Of a stretch of DNA of 11,349 bases, positions 1-8,922 are shown one piece after another. The stretch is from Leclercia adecarboxylata (GTDB taxonomy: Bacteria > Pseudomonadota > Gammaproteobacteria > Enterobacterales > Enterobacteriaceae): the NCBI GenBank assembly GCA_002360945.1, contig DERO01000035.1, forward strand, positions 1 to 11,349, given 5' to 3'. A program made the translations under genes and the position numbers. The notes beneath the pieces were generated by a model. It did not search any database, had not been told where the DNA came from, and saw only the letters and a program-made list of their open reading frames with translations. The first letter of the stretch is position 1, and each line of letters starts with the position of its first letter.

Positions 1-101
<101 letters not shown>

Positions 102-118
102 TCAGTGTCGTTCGCGGA

Positions 119-521
<403 letters not shown>

Positions 522-589
522 GGGTAGTCGAAAAAAAATTTGTGAAAGTGTTACCATCGCCTCTCTTTTGATGGCGGCAGGACAATGGA

Positions 590-1828
590 ATGAGTGGACT
601 CAAACAGGAGCTGGGACTCGCGCAGGGTGTTGGCTTACTTTCAACGTCTTTATTAGGCACGGGGGTATTTGCCGTGCCGGCGCTGGCTGCACTGGTCGCG
701 GGGGATGACAGTCTCTGGGCATGGCCGGTGTTAATCGTGCTGGTGTTCCCGGTGGCCATTGTCTTTGCCATTCTCGGGCGACACTTCCCGAGTGCCGGTG
801 GCGTGGCGCATTTTGTCGGGATGGCGTTTGGTCCACGACTGGAGCGCGTCACCGGCTGGTTATTCCTCTCGGTGATCCCCGTGGGTCTGCCTGCCGCCCT
901 GCATATTGCGACGGGCTTTGGCCAGGCGCTGTTTGGCTGGCATGATGCGCAGCTGTTGCTGGCCGAACTGGGTACGCTGGCGATTGTCTGGTGGGTGGGC
1001 TCACGCGGGGCCAGTTCCAGCGCCAATCTGCAAACCCTGGTAGCAGTGCTGATTGTGGCGCTGATTGTCGCCATTTGGTGGGAAGGTGATATTCAGGTCT
1101 CGGAGATCCCCTTCCCTGCCGTAACCGATGTTGACCATTCGCAACTTTTCGCCGCGCTTTCGGTGATGTTCTGGTGTTTTGTCGGCCTTGAAGCCTTTGC
1201 CCATCTGGCGTCGGAGTTTAAACAGCCGGAACGCGATTTCCCGCGGGCGTTAATGATCGGCCTGCTGCTGGCGGGCACGGTTTACTGGGCCTGTACGGTG
1301 CTGGTCCTCCACTTCACCGCCTATGGTGCCGATATGGCGGCGGCGGCCTCGCTGCCCGCCATTGTGGTGCAGCTGTTTGGCGTCAAGGCATTATGGATCG
1401 CCTGCGTTATTGGCTACCTCGCCTGCTTCGCCAGCCTGAATATTTACATCCAGAGCTTTGCCCGACTGGTGTGGTCCCAGGCATTGTATAAGCCGGAAAG
1501 CCGCCTCGCACGCCTGTCCAGACGTCAACTGCCACTTAATGCGCTGAATACTGTGCTGGGCTGCTGCGTGGTGAGCACGCTGGCGATCTACTGGCTGGAC
1601 ATCAACCTTGACGCGCTGATCGTCTATGCCAACGGCATCTTCATCATGATCTATCTGCTGTGCATGCTGGCGGGATGTCGCCTGCTGAAAGGCCGCTATA
1701 AAGCGCTGGCCGTTATCGGTGGGGTGCTCTGCTTACTGCTGCTGGCGATGGTGGGCTGGAAAAGTCTGTATGCGATTGTGATGCTGGCGGGGCTGTGGCT
1801 GTTCTTGCCAAAGCGGAGTGCGGTGTAA
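590..1828 (+). CDS. yjeH: L-methionine/branched-chain amino acid exporter YjeH (APC superfamily)
   Basis: A 412-residue inner-membrane protein, slightly shorter than E. coli YjeH (about 418), with the same N-terminus (MSGLKQELGLAQG) and a chain of about 12 hydrophobic segments. In E. coli, YjeH exports L-methionine and branched-chain amino acids. The APC-type signature is visible in the first helix (GLLSTSLLGTGVFAVPALAA) and in the conserved central segment FWCFVGLEAFAHLASEF. The ATG at 590 is chosen because AGGA (579-582) sits 7 bases upstream; an ATG at 585 is out of frame. It is transcribed divergently from groES and ends just before the REP pair. The shorter C-terminus is the only notable difference. 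Identity is firm; substrate range is inferred from the family member. Confidence 0.93.
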   Translation: MSGLKQELGLAQGVGLLSTSLLGTGVFAVPALAALVAGDDSLWAWPVLIVLVFPVAIVFAILGRHFPSAGGVAHFVGMAFGPRLERVTGWLFLSVIPVGLPAALHIATGFGQALFGWHDAQLLLAELGTLAIVWWVGSRGASSSANLQTLVAVLIVALIVAIWWEGDIQVSEIPFPAVTDVDHSQLFAALSVMFWCFVGLEAFAHLASEFKQPERDFPRALMIGLLLAGTVYWACTVLVLHFTAYGADMAAAASLPAIVVQLFGVKALWIACVIGYLACFASLNIYIQSFARLVWSQALYKPESRLARLSRRQLPLNALNTVLGCCVVSTLAIYWLDINLDALIVYANGIFIMIYLLCMLAGCRLLKGRYKALAVIGGVLCLLLLAMVGWKSLYAIVMLAGLWLFLPKRSAV

Positions 1829-1832
1829 TTAA

Positions 1833-1898
1833 TGCCGGATGGCGCTGCGCTTATCCGGCCTACATCCGTAGGCCCGGCAAGCGTAGCGCCGCCGGGCA
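1833..1898. repeat. REP/BIME palindromic element pair between convergent genes
   Basis: Two REP-type units in opposite orientation: 1833-1863 (starts TGCCGGATGGCGCTGCGC) and 1868-1898 (ends GCGTAGCGCCGCCGGGCA), separated by about 4 bases. The pattern is the classic enterobacterial GCCGGATGGCG...CCGGCCTAC type. It lies between the 3' ends of yjeH (plus) and fxsA (minus), the usual position for BIMEs. Such elements can bind gyrase or IHF, stabilise mRNA 3' ends and help termination; that role here is inferred. Confidence 0.88.
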
Positions 1899-1905
1899 AT
1901 GTCTC

Positions 1906-2376
1906 TTAACGGTCGTCTTTATGGTCCAGACGGTCGCGCTGGTCATCCTTGCGCTGATACTCCCCGTCGAACGTCTCGCCATTACCTGGACCAGCGCTGA
2001 ATCCGCCGCCCGGCATCCGGTTAAACCGCAGATGCGGCATCAGTTTCAGCGTCAGGAGCTTCTGCACTGGCGGGACGAGCAGCAGCAGGCCGAGGAAGTC
2101 GGTGAAAAAGCCGGGAATAATCAGCAGGATACCGCCGATAATCAGCGATACGCTTTTGACCATCTCCGCCGCCGGACTCTCGCCTGCGGCCATCTTCTGC
2201 TGCATTAACAGGAAGTTTTTGAAACCCTGATTACGCACCAGCGACATGCCAATGACCGAGGTAAAAATCACCAGGATCAGGGTCAGCAGGACGCCAAACA
2301 CATGGGCGACCTGAATAAAAATGGAAATCTCTATATAAACATAGAGAAAGATTGCAACTAACGGTATCCAGCGCAC
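1906..2376 (-). CDS. fxsA: FxsA membrane protein (suppressor of F exclusion of phage T7)
   Basis: A small inner-membrane protein. In E. coli, overproduced FxsA relieves F-plasmid exclusion of phage T7; its normal role is unclear. The open frame extends to an ATG at 2424, but the best start is GTG at 2376-2374. AGGAG (2387-2383) lies 6 bases upstream, and the protein then begins (V)RWIPLVAIFLYVYIE, matching the E. coli N-terminus MRWLPFIAIFLYVYIE and giving 156 residues against about 158. Hydrophobic helices occupy roughly residues 5-60 and 75-105. The tail is hydrophilic: FDGEYQRKDD...RDRLDHKDD. It is divergent from aspA and convergent with yjeH. Confidence 0.93.
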   Translation of the reverse strand: MRWIPLVAIFLYVYIEISIFIQVAHVFGVLLTLILVIFTSVIGMSLVRNQGFKNFLLMQQKMAAGESPAAEMVKSVSLIIGGILLIIPGFFTDFLGLLLLVPPVQKLLTLKLMPHLRFNRMPGGGFSAGPGNGETFDGEYQRKDDQRDRLDHKDDR

Positions 2377-2510
2377 TGGCTTCTCCTGTGTGGCAGACGC
2401 CGTTGTGGCCCCTGTCGGTATCAATTTGCGATTCGCGTCTGTCAGAAATGGAGGCGTTTAGTCAAAATTCAATCGGTTTGCACGGATATTTTTTCTGGAA
2501 ATATTAAAGC

Positions 2511-2542
2511 GGTGATTCATTTCACAGATTGATAATTATCAT
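2511..2542 (+). promoter_or_regulatory. Adjacent CRP-like and FNR-like sites in the fxsA-aspA intergenic region
   Basis: GGTGA-TTCATT-TCACA at 2511-2526 matches the CRP consensus TGTGA-N6-TCACA in 9 of 10 core positions. Two bases later, TTGAT-AATT-ATCAT at 2529-2542 matches the FNR consensus TTGAT-N4-ATCAA in 9 of 10. They lie about 170-200 bp upstream of the aspA start in the 336-bp divergent gap 2377-2712. A candidate -10 box TATCAT at 2597-2602 would put the CRP site near -90. E. coli aspA is known to be catabolite-controlled through CRP; FNR control and any effect on fxsA are inference. Nothing else clear was seen in the gap. Confidence 0.65.
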
Positions 2543-2712
2543 GAAACGGGGTCCATAATAAGTGATCCAGGTTACGGCATTTCGCTATCATCAGCATATC
2601 ATTCCAGGTATCTGGCCGATTCAGGGGATAATCGTCGGTCAGAAAATAGACATAACCACAGATGTACTGTGTGTTTAGTACAATCAATCGGCAGCTTGAA
2701 AAGAAGGTTCAC

Positions 2713-4149
2713 ATGTTAAACAACATTCGTATCGAAGAAGACTTGTTGGGTACCAAGGAAGTTCCAGCGGATGCCTACTATGGTGTTCACACTCTGAGAG
2801 CGATTGAAAACTTCTACATCAGCAACAGCAAAATCAGCGATATCCCTGAGTTTGTACGTGGCATGGTGATGGTGAAGAAAGCCGCAGCCATGGCAAACAA
2901 AGAGCTGCAAACCATTCCGAAAAGCATCGCCAATACCATCATCGCCGCCTGCGATGAAGTGCTGAACAACGGCAAGTGCATGGATCAATTCCCGGTTGAC
3001 GTCTATCAGGGCGGTGCGGGAACATCGGTGAACATGAATACCAACGAGGTACTGGCCAACATCGGTCTTGAGCTGATGGGCCACCAGAAGGGTGAGTACC
3101 AGTACCTGAACCCGAACGATCACGTCAATAAATGCCAGTCCACCAACGACGCCTACCCAACCGGCTTCCGTATCGCCGTGTACGCCTCCGTAGTGAAGCT
3201 GGTGGATGCCATTAACCAGCTCGGTGAAGGTTTCCAGAACAAAGCCGTCGAATTCCAGGACATCCTGAAAATGGGCCGCACCCAGCTGCAGGACGCGGTG
3301 CCGATGACCCTCGGCCAGGAGTTCCACGCGTTTAACGTGCTGCTGAATGAAGAGACCCGCAACCTGCTGCGCACCTCTGAACTGCTGCTGGAGGTGAACC
3401 TCGGGGCAACGGCGATCGGTACGCGCCTGAATACCCCGGATGGCTATCAGCAGCTGGCGGTGCAGAAACTTGCCGAAGTCTCCAACCTGGCGGTTGTGCC
3501 AGCAGAAGACCTGATTGAAGCCACCTCCGACTGCGGCGCTTACGTGATGGTGCATAGCGCGCTGAAACGTCTGGCGGTGAAGCTGTCCAAAATCTGTAAT
3601 GACCTGCGCCTGCTCTCTTCGGGCCCACGTGCGGGTCTGAACGAAATCAACCTGCCGGAACTGCAGGCGGGCTCGTCCATCATGCCAGCCAAAGTGAACC
3701 CGGTGGTTCCAGAAGTGGTTAACCAGGTGTGCTTCAAAGTCATTGGGAACGACATTACCGTCACCATGGCCTCTGAAGCGGGTCAGCTGCAGCTGAACGT
3801 GATGGAGCCAGTGATTGGCCAGGCGATGTTTGAGTCGATTCACATTCTGACTAACGCCTGCTACAACCTGCTGGAAAAATGCATCAACGGCATCACCGCC
3901 AACAAAGCGGTCTGTGAAAGCTACGTCTATAACTCCATCGGCATCGTCACCTACCTCAACCCGTTCATCGGTCACCACAACGGCGACATCGTCGGTAAGA
4001 TCTGTGCCGAAACCGGTAAGAGCGTACGAGAGGTCGTACTTGAGCGTGGCTTGCTGACAGAAGCCGAGCTGGATGATATCTTCTCGGCACAAAACTTAAT
4101 GCACCCGGCCTATAAAGCAAAAAGATACACGGATGAAAGTGAACAATAA
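2713..4149 (+). CDS. aspA: Aspartate ammonia-lyase (aspartase)
   Basis: Converts L-aspartate to fumarate and ammonia in the cytoplasm, feeding anaerobic fumarate respiration and aspartate catabolism. Starting at ATG 2713, just after AAGAAGG, the protein is 478 residues, exactly the E. coli length, and begins [20 protein letters not shown]. An in-frame ATG at 2662 would add 17 unrelated residues and has no matching leader, so it is rejected. Superfamily signatures are present: substrate-binding QSTNDAYPT (about 142-150) and the catalytic loop [11 protein letters not shown] (about 320-330) holding the general-base serine. The C-terminus ends RYTDESEQ as in E. coli. It is followed by a strong hairpin and then dcuA, whose antiporter supplies aspartate and removes the product side. 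Confidence 0.98.
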   Translation: MLNNIRIEEDLLGTKEVPADAYYGVHTLRAIENFYISNSKISDIPEFVRGMVMVKKAAAMANKELQTIPKSIANTIIAACDEVLNNGKCMDQFPVDVYQGGAGTSVNMNTNEVLANIGLELMGHQKGEYQYLNPNDHVNKCQSTNDAYPTGFRIAVYASVVKLVDAINQLGEGFQNKAVEFQDILKMGRTQLQDAVPMTLGQEFHAFNVLLNEETRNLLRTSELLLEVNLGATAIGTRLNTPDGYQQLAVQKLAEVSNLAVVPAEDLIEATSDCGAYVMVHSALKRLAVKLSKICNDLRLLSSGPRAGLNEINLPELQAGSSIMPAKVNPVVPEVVNQVCFKVIGNDITVTMASEAGQLQLNVMEPVIGQAMFESIHILTNACYNLLEKCINGITANKAVCESYVYNSIGIVTYLNPFIGHHNGDIVGKICAETGKSVREVVLERGLLTEAELDDIFSAQNLMHPAYKAKRYTDESEQ

Positions 4150-4170
4150 CAGTTCAGGTTAAACTTCATG

Positions 4171-4199
4171 AAGGCACGTCACTTGACGTGCCTTTTTTG
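4171..4199 (+). terminator. Intrinsic terminator after aspA
   Basis: AAGGCACGTCA (4171-4181) pairs with TGACGTGCCTT (4184-4194) around a tiny loop, followed by a run of T. It sits 21 bp after the aspA stop and 65 bp before dcuA, so it should limit aspA read-through into dcuA, allowing separate levels of the two products. Confidence 0.88.
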
Positions 4200-4263
4200 T
4201 TTTTAGGCGTTACCAAACCACAACAATTCAATATCAACTTGTTAATAAGCAAGGTAGGCACTC

Positions 4264-5565
4264 ATGTTTGGAGCAGAACTCGTTGTCGTCCTGTTGGCGA
4301 TATACTTAGGCGCAAGACTCGGGGGTATCGGCATCGGTTTCGCCGGTGGCCTTGGCGTGCTTGTACTTACTCTCTTTTTTCAAATTAAACCCGGCGCTAT
4401 CCCGTTCGACGTCATCGAGATCATCATGGCGGTTATCGCCGCCATCGCTGCCATGCAGGTCGCGGGCGGTATGGACTACCTGGTAAGCCTGGCGGAGCGT
4501 ATGCTGCGCCGCCACCCGAAATACATCACCTTCCTTGCCCCACTGGTTACCTGGTTTATGACCATCCTGGCCGGTACGGGCCATACCGCGTTTTCCACCC
4601 TGCCGGTGATTACCGAAGTGGCGAAAGAGCAGGGCATCCGTCCATCTCGTCCGCTCTCCATCGCCGTGGTCGCCTCGCAGATTGCCATCACCGCGTCACC
4701 TATCTCCGCCGCGGTGGTGTTCTTTGCCGGGATCCTCGAGCCGTTGGGCGTCAGCTACCTGACGCTGCTGGCGATCTGTATTCCGGTCACCCTGATTGCG
4801 GTGATGATCACCGCGGTGTTCTGTAACTTCCTCGGCGCCGAATTGAAAGACGATCCGGTCTATCAGGAACGTCTGGCGAAAGGTGAAGTGAAACTGCGCG
4901 GCAGCCAGGCCTTTGTCCTGAAGCCACACGCTAAACGCTCCGTGCTGCTGTTCCTGATCGGGATTATCGCGGTGATGTTCTACGCCACCGCCATCAGCGA
5001 TACCGTGGGGCTGATTCAGAACCCGGTCCTGCCGCGTAACGAAGCGATCGTGGTGTTCATGCTGACCATCGCCACGCTGATTAGCATCACCTGTAAAATC
5101 GACACCAGCGAAGTGCTCAACGCCAGCACCTTCAAATCCGGTATGAGCGCCTGCGTCTGCGTACTGGGTGTGGCCTGGCTGGGCGATACCTTCGTAAAAG
5201 CCCATATCACCGATATTCAGACCGTGGCGGGCGATCTGCTGCATAACTATCCTTGGCTGCTGGCGGTAGTGCTGTTCTTTGCTGCGACCCTGCTCTACTC
5301 CCAGGCGGCAACCACCAAGGCGCTGATGCCTGCGGCACTGATGCTGGGCGTCTCTCCGCTGACCGCCATTGCCTCTTTTGCTGCCGTTTCCGCGCTGTTT
5401 GTGCTGCCAACCTACCCGACCCTGCTGGCCGCGGTGGAGATGGATGACACCGGCTCCACCCGTATCGGTAAGTACGTGTTTAACCACGCCTTCCTGATCC
5501 CGGGCGTGATTGCTATTACCCTGTGTGTGATCCTCGGCTTCATCATTGGCGGGATTGTGCTGTAA
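4264..5565 (+). CDS. dcuA: Anaerobic C4-dicarboxylate transporter DcuA
   Basis: An inner-membrane carrier exchanging aspartate, fumarate, malate and succinate. The length, 433 residues, equals E. coli DcuA. It is nearer DcuA than DcuB: the N-terminal region LGARLGGIGIGFAGGLGVLV, the AITASPISAAVV segment and the late FVLPTYPTLLAAVEMDDTGS region follow DcuA. About ten to twelve hydrophobic stretches run through the chain, with a polar cytoplasmic section near residues 190-225 (LKDDPVYQERLAKGE). Start ATG 4264 follows AAGGTAGG. The aspA-dcuA pairing makes functional sense: imported aspartate is deaminated to fumarate, and succinate or fumarate is exchanged out. A promoter of its own in 4200-4263 is likely, but I cannot define one. 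Confidence 0.96.
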   Translation: MFGAELVVVLLAIYLGARLGGIGIGFAGGLGVLVLTLFFQIKPGAIPFDVIEIIMAVIAAIAAMQVAGGMDYLVSLAERMLRRHPKYITFLAPLVTWFMTILAGTGHTAFSTLPVITEVAKEQGIRPSRPLSIAVVASQIAITASPISAAVVFFAGILEPLGVSYLTLLAICIPVTLIAVMITAVFCNFLGAELKDDPVYQERLAKGEVKLRGSQAFVLKPHAKRSVLLFLIGIIAVMFYATAISDTVGLIQNPVLPRNEAIVVFMLTIATLISITCKIDTSEVLNASTFKSGMSACVCVLGVAWLGDTFVKAHITDIQTVAGDLLHNYPWLLAVVLFFAATLLYSQAATTKALMPAALMLGVSPLTAIASFAAVSALFVLPTYPTLLAAVEMDDTGSTRIGKYVFNHAFLIPGVIAITLCVILGFIIGGIVL

Positions 5566-5594
5566 ACCGCTTTTGGTTGTAAAAAGAGTTAAAG

Positions 5595-5620
5595 TCGGGC
5601 CGCTTAGCGGCCCGATTCAT
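5595..5620 (+). terminator. Terminator-like hairpin after dcuA
   Basis: TCGGGCCGC (5595-5603) pairs with GCGGCCCGA (5607-5615) around TTA: nine GC-rich pairs, followed by TTCATT rather than a clean T run. It separates dcuA from the cutA-dsbD transcription unit. Stem is certain; efficiency of termination is uncertain because the T tract is weak. Confidence 0.75.
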
Positions 5621-5678
5621 TAATGAGCAACGGCCGGTCGTGATATAGTGATTTTTTTCGCGATACCGAGGTCGACTT

Positions 5679-6002
5679 GTGAATACGCCCGACACTGTTG
5701 TTGTTCTGTGTACCGCTCCCGATGAAGCTACCGCTCAGGATCTCGCCGCCAAAGTGCTGGCAGATAAGCTCGCAGCCTGCGTGACCCTCCTCCCCGGTGC
5801 CACCTCTCTCTACTACTGGGAAGGCAAACTGGAGCAGGAGTATGAAGTGCAGATGCTGCTCAAATCCAGCGTGGCCCATCAGCAAGCACTCCTCGACTGC
5901 CTCAAATCGCATCATCCTTACAAGACCCCGGAACTGCTGGTGCTGCCAGTGCTCCACGGCGATAACGACTATCTCTCATGGCTCAACGCTTCCTTACGCT
6001 GA
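5679..6002 (+). CDS. cutA: CutA, divalent-cation tolerance protein
   Basis: A small soluble trimeric protein of the PII-like fold family, linked in E. coli to copper and other divalent-ion tolerance; its biochemical role is unsettled. The 107-residue product, from GTG 5679 with GAGG (5668-5671) upstream, is slightly shorter at the N-terminus than E. coli CutA (112). It shows the conserved core [19 protein letters not shown] (about 33-50) and [12 protein letters not shown] (79-90). Cysteines are at 11, 34 and 74, spaced as in the E. coli protein. Its last 25 bases overlap the start of dsbD, so the two are translationally coupled. A possible -10 TATAGT lies at 5644-5649. Confidence 0.95.
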   Translation: MNTPDTVVVLCTAPDEATAQDLAAKVLADKLAACVTLLPGATSLYYWEGKLEQEYEVQMLLKSSVAHQQALLDCLKSHHPYKTPELLVLPVLHGDNDYLSWLNASLR

Positions 6003-7675
6003 TCCTGCTGCTGTGCAGCACATCAGTCTTTGCCGGATTGTTTGATGCACCCGGCCGCTCAAACTTCACGCCTGCCGACCAGGCTTTTGTCTTCGATTTT
6101 CAGCAAAACCAACATGAACTGAATCTCAACTGGCAGGTGAAGGAGGGCTATTACCTCTATCGCAAGCAGATCAGCATCACGCCCGCTCAGGCGCAGGTTG
6201 GCGCACTTCAGTTGCCCGCCGGGGTGGCGCACGAAGATGAATTCTACGGCAAAAGCGAAATCTACCGCGGTCAGCTGTCGGTGCCCGTCACCGTCGCGCA
6301 GGCGGATAAAGGCGCTACGCTGACAGTGACTTATCAAGGCTGTGCCGACGCCGGTCTGTGCTATCCGCCCGAAACTAAAGTCATTCCTCTCAGTGAAGTG
6401 AAAGCGGCCGCCGTACCTGCAGTTTCTCCTCTCCCCACAGAGGAGAAGACCGGTGAAAGAGGCGAACTGCCCTTCTCCGCTTTCTGGGCGTTGTTGATTG
6501 GCATCGGCATCGCCTTCACGCCGTGCGTGTTACCCATGTATCCGCTGATCTCGGGCATCGTGCTCGGCGGTCAACAGCGGCTCTCCACTGCCCGCGCGCT
6601 GCTGCTGGCGTTTATCTATGTACAGGGAATGGCGCTCACCTATACCGCGCTCGGCCTGGTGGTCACGGCGGCCGGGCTGCAGTTCCAGGCGGCGCTCCAG
6701 CACCCCTGGGTGCTGATCGGTCTGTCGGTGGTCTTTATCCTGCTGGCGCTGTCGATGTTTGGCCTGTTTAGCCTGCAACTACCCTCTTCCCTGCAAACCC
6801 GCTTAACGCTGATGAGCAATCGCCAGCAGGGCGGCTCGGTGGGCGGCGTTTTTGCGATGGGTGCCATCGCCGGGCTGATCTGTTCGCCCTGCACCACCGC
6901 CCCGCTCAGCGCGATCCTGCTGTATATCGCCCAGAGCGGGAATATGTGGCTCGGCGGCGGCACGCTGTATCTCTACGCCCTCGGGATGGGTCTGCCGTTG
7001 ATCCTGGTGACCGTGTTTGGCAACCGCCTGCTGCCAAAGAGCGGCCCGTGGATGGAGACGGTAAAAACCGCCTTTGGTTTTGTCATTCTGGCGCTGCCGG
7101 TGTTCCTGCTTGAGCGGGTGATCGGCGATGTCTGGGGCCTGCGTCTGTGGGCCATGCTGGGCGTCGCCTTCTTTAGCTGGGCCTTTATCAGCAGCCTGAA
7201 CGCCAGCAAGCCGTGGATCCGCATCGTGCAGATCTTGCTGCTGGCCGCCGCGCTGGTCAGCGTACGTCCACTGCAGGACTGGGTCTTTGGCGCACCTGCC
7301 GCGCAAAGCCAGGCGCACCTGAATTTCACGCCGATCGAAAACATCGACGGGTTACATCGCGCGCTGGCGCAGGCAGAGGGGAAACCGGTGATGCTGGACC
7401 TCTACGCCGACTGGTGCGTCGCCTGCAAAGAGTTCGAAAAATACACCTTCAGCGACCCACAGGTGCAAAATGCCCTGAAAGATACCGTCCTGCTGCAGGC
7501 CAACGTTACGGCGAACAGCGAGCAGGATAAGGCCCTGCTGAAGGCGCTTAACGTGCTCGGCCTGCCCACCATCTTGTTTTTCAACGCACAAGGTGAAGAG
7601 CAGCCCGCACAGCGGGTAACCGGTTTTATGGACGCCGCATCGTTCAGTGCGCATTTGCGCGATCGCCAACCGTAA
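5978..7675 (+). CDS. dsbD: Thiol:disulfide interchange protein DsbD
   Basis: Inner-membrane reductase that carries electrons from cytoplasmic thioredoxin to periplasmic DsbC, DsbG and CcmG. It has 565 residues, the E. coli length. A signal peptide ([19 protein letters not shown]) is followed by the periplasmic alpha domain with Cys122 and Cys128 (CADAGLC). The membrane beta domain has eight helices, with Cys183 (FTPCVLP) and Cys305 (ICSPCTT). The C-terminal thioredoxin-like gamma domain has WCVAC (Cys480, Cys483). All six redox cysteines are present, so it should be active. It starts inside the end of cutA (25-bp overlap). The linker at about residues 149-163 is encoded by a palindromic repeat and differs from E. 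coli; see the separate entry. Confidence 0.98.
   Translation: MAQRFLTLILLLCSTSVFAGLFDAPGRSNFTPADQAFVFDFQQNQHELNLNWQVKEGYYLYRKQISITPAQAQVGALQLPAGVAHEDEFYGKSEIYRGQLSVPVTVAQADKGATLTVTYQGCADAGLCYPPETKVIPLSEVKAAAVPAVSPLPTEEKTGERGELPFSAFWALLIGIGIAFTPCVLPMYPLISGIVLGGQQRLSTARALLLAFIYVQGMALTYTALGLVVTAAGLQFQAALQHPWVLIGLSVVFILLALSMFGLFSLQLPSSLQTRLTLMSNRQQGGSVGGVFAMGAIAGLICSPCTTAPLSAILLYIAQSGNMWLGGGTLYLYALGMGLPLILVTVFGNRLLPKSGPWMETVKTAFGFVILALPVFLLERVIGDVWGLRLWAMLGVAFFSWAFISSLNASKPWIRIVQILLLAAALVSVRPLQDWVFGAPAAQSQAHLNFTPIENIDGLHRALAQAEGKPVMLDLYADWCVACKEFEKYTFSDPQVQNALKDTVLLQANVTANSEQDKALLKALNVLGLPTILFFNAQGEEQPAQRVTGFMDAASFSAHLRDRQP
6424..6463 (+). repeat. Palindromic repeat-like insert in the dsbD linker
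   Basis: TTCTCCTCT (6424-6432) and AGAGGAGAA (6439-6447) form a perfect 9-bp inverted repeat around CCCCAC, followed by GACCGGTGAAAGAGG. The layout resembles the widespread enterobacterial intergenic element CCCTCTCCC...GGGAGAGGG followed by GGGTGAGGG. Here it is read in frame as [14 protein letters not shown] between the alpha domain and the first membrane helix, where E. coli DsbD has an unrelated proline/glutamine-rich linker. That it is a captured, diverged copy of that element is inference. Confidence 0.6.
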
Positions 7676-7723
7676 GCGACACTTTTAAGCGGGAAAGTAC
7701 GAAAGTAAACGGAGGAGAAAACC

Positions 7724-8299
7724 GTGCAACGTGAAGATGTTCTGAGCGCAACCCTGAAATTGCTTGAAATTCAAGGGATAGCCAGCACCTCGCTGGAGAT
7801 GGTTGCCGAACGTATTAATTATCCTCTGGATGAACTGCGCCGTTTCTGGCCCGATAAAGAGGCGCTGCTGTACGATTCCCTGCGTTATCTCAGCCAGCAG
7901 GTGGATACCTGGCGCAGGCAGTTGATGCTCAACACCGAGCTTTCGGCAGAGCAAAAGTTACTGGCGCGCTACTCTGCGCTCACCGAATGCGTGCGTAACC
8001 ACCGCTATCCGGGCTGCCTGTTTATTGCCGCCTGTACCTTTTTCCCGGATCCGGGCCATCCGATCCACCAGCTTGCCGACCAGCAAAAGCGCGCCTCGCA
8101 TGACTTTACCCATGAACTGCTGACCACCCTGGAAGTGGACGATCCGGCGATGGTGGCTAAGCAGATGGATCTGATCATGGAGGGGTGCCTCAGCCGGATG
8201 CTGGTGAACCGCAGCCAGGCTGATGTCGATACGGCACAGCGGCTGGCGGAAGATATCCTGCACTTTGCACAATGCCGCAAAGGTGGGGCGCTGACTTAA
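7724..8299 (+). CDS. yjdC: TetR/AcrR-family transcriptional regulator YjdC
   Basis: A 191-residue protein closely matching E. coli YjdC. Its N-terminal TetR-type helix-turn-helix spans about residues 5-50 ([20 protein letters not shown] is the recognition region), then an all-helical ligand/dimer domain containing [20 protein letters not shown] and the well-kept [12 protein letters not shown]. The GTG start at 7724 is fixed by a strong GGAGGAG (7711-7717) six bases upstream. It lies 48 bp after dsbD and may be cotranscribed. Its target and ligand are not known to me. Its stop overlaps the stop of the convergent exporter gene by 4 bp. Confidence 0.93.
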   Translation: MQREDVLSATLKLLEIQGIASTSLEMVAERINYPLDELRRFWPDKEALLYDSLRYLSQQVDTWRRQLMLNTELSAEQKLLARYSALTECVRNHRYPGCLFIAACTFFPDPGHPIHQLADQQKRASHDFTHELLTTLEVDDPAMVAKQMDLIMEGCLSRMLVNRSQADVDTAQRLAEDILHFAQCRKGGALT

Positions 8300-8886
8300 G
8301 CCAGCATCGCTGCCCAGGCAGAAATGAAGAGACACAGCGCCATCAGGCGCTGAAAACGCACCATCGCCGCAGCGGTTCGAAACAGCCTGTTTACCGCCTG
8401 TCCCAGCCATGCCCAGCACAGCAGGCAGGCAACGGAAATCAGCAAAAACCACAGCGCCATCAGCACGATATCCCGTAATGCATGCTCTCCCGCAGGGGCA
8501 AACAGGCTAACAACTGCCAGCGCCATCATCCAGGTTTTAGGGTTGATCACCTGCAGTAACGCCGCCGCGCGGGCGGTAAAGCGGGTATGCCCGGAACGGG
8601 ACAAGTTTGCCGCCGGGGCGCTAAAAAGCTGCCAGCTCATCCAACTTAACCACAGTACCCCGGCCCAGCTCATCACCTGACGCACCAGCGGATACTGGCG
8701 CAGCAACTCCCCCGCCCCGGCCCCCGAAATCAGCACAATGGCGCTGGCTGCCACGCAGCCGCTCATCAGCGCGGGCAGGGTTGCCTTCACGCCATAGTGC
8801 TGGCTGTTGGTCAGAACGAGAATATTGGTGGGCCCCGGGGTTATCGAAGCGACAAAGGCAAATAACAGAAACGGCATCAGGTTCAC
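8296..8886 (-). CDS. LysE/RhtB-family amino acid exporter
   Basis: A 196-residue inner-membrane protein with about six hydrophobic helices, the usual size of the LysE/RhtB family, whose members export amino acids or derivatives such as lysine, homoserine lactone, threonine or O-acetylserine. Family marks are TPGP at 16-19 ([13 protein letters not shown]) and the INPK motif at 114-117 ([14 protein letters not shown]). The GTG start at 8886-8884 is preferred because AGGAG sits six bases upstream; ATG 8877 is the alternative. It reads leftwards, 36 bp after the AraC-type regulator on the same strand, and shares a 27-bp upstream motif with it. The substrate cannot be told from sequence; a resemblance to EamB (YfiK) is weak. 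Its tail overlaps yjdC by 4 bp. Confidence 0.9.
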   Translation of the reverse strand: MNLMPFLLFAFVASITPGPTNILVLTNSQHYGVKATLPALMSGCVAASAIVLISGAGAGELLRQYPLVRQVMSWAGVLWLSWMSWQLFSAPAANLSRSGHTRFTARAAALLQVINPKTWMMALAVVSLFAPAGEHALRDIVLMALWFLLISVACLLCWAWLGQAVNRLFRTAAAMVRFQRLMALCLFISAWAAMLA

Positions 8887-8922
8887 AGGTGACTCCTTTT
8901 TATTAGAGCCCTGACATTGCCG

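Noticed and set aside
2662..2712. Upstream in-frame ATG extending aspA by 17 residues
   Set aside because: The extension ([17 protein letters not shown]) is unlike any aspartase N-terminus, while ATG 2713 has a proper leader and gives the exact 478-residue family length.
2716..4092. A 458-codon open frame on the minus strand across aspA
   Set aside because: It is the mirror of a highly expressed, codon-biased gene; the product is His/Val/Gln-rich low-quality sequence with no recognisable domain and no ribosome binding site.
4696..5487. A 263-codon minus-strand frame inside dcuA
   Set aside because: Shadow of dcuA; the product is dominated by Gly, His, Gln and Arg, and plus-strand identity to DcuA is unambiguous.
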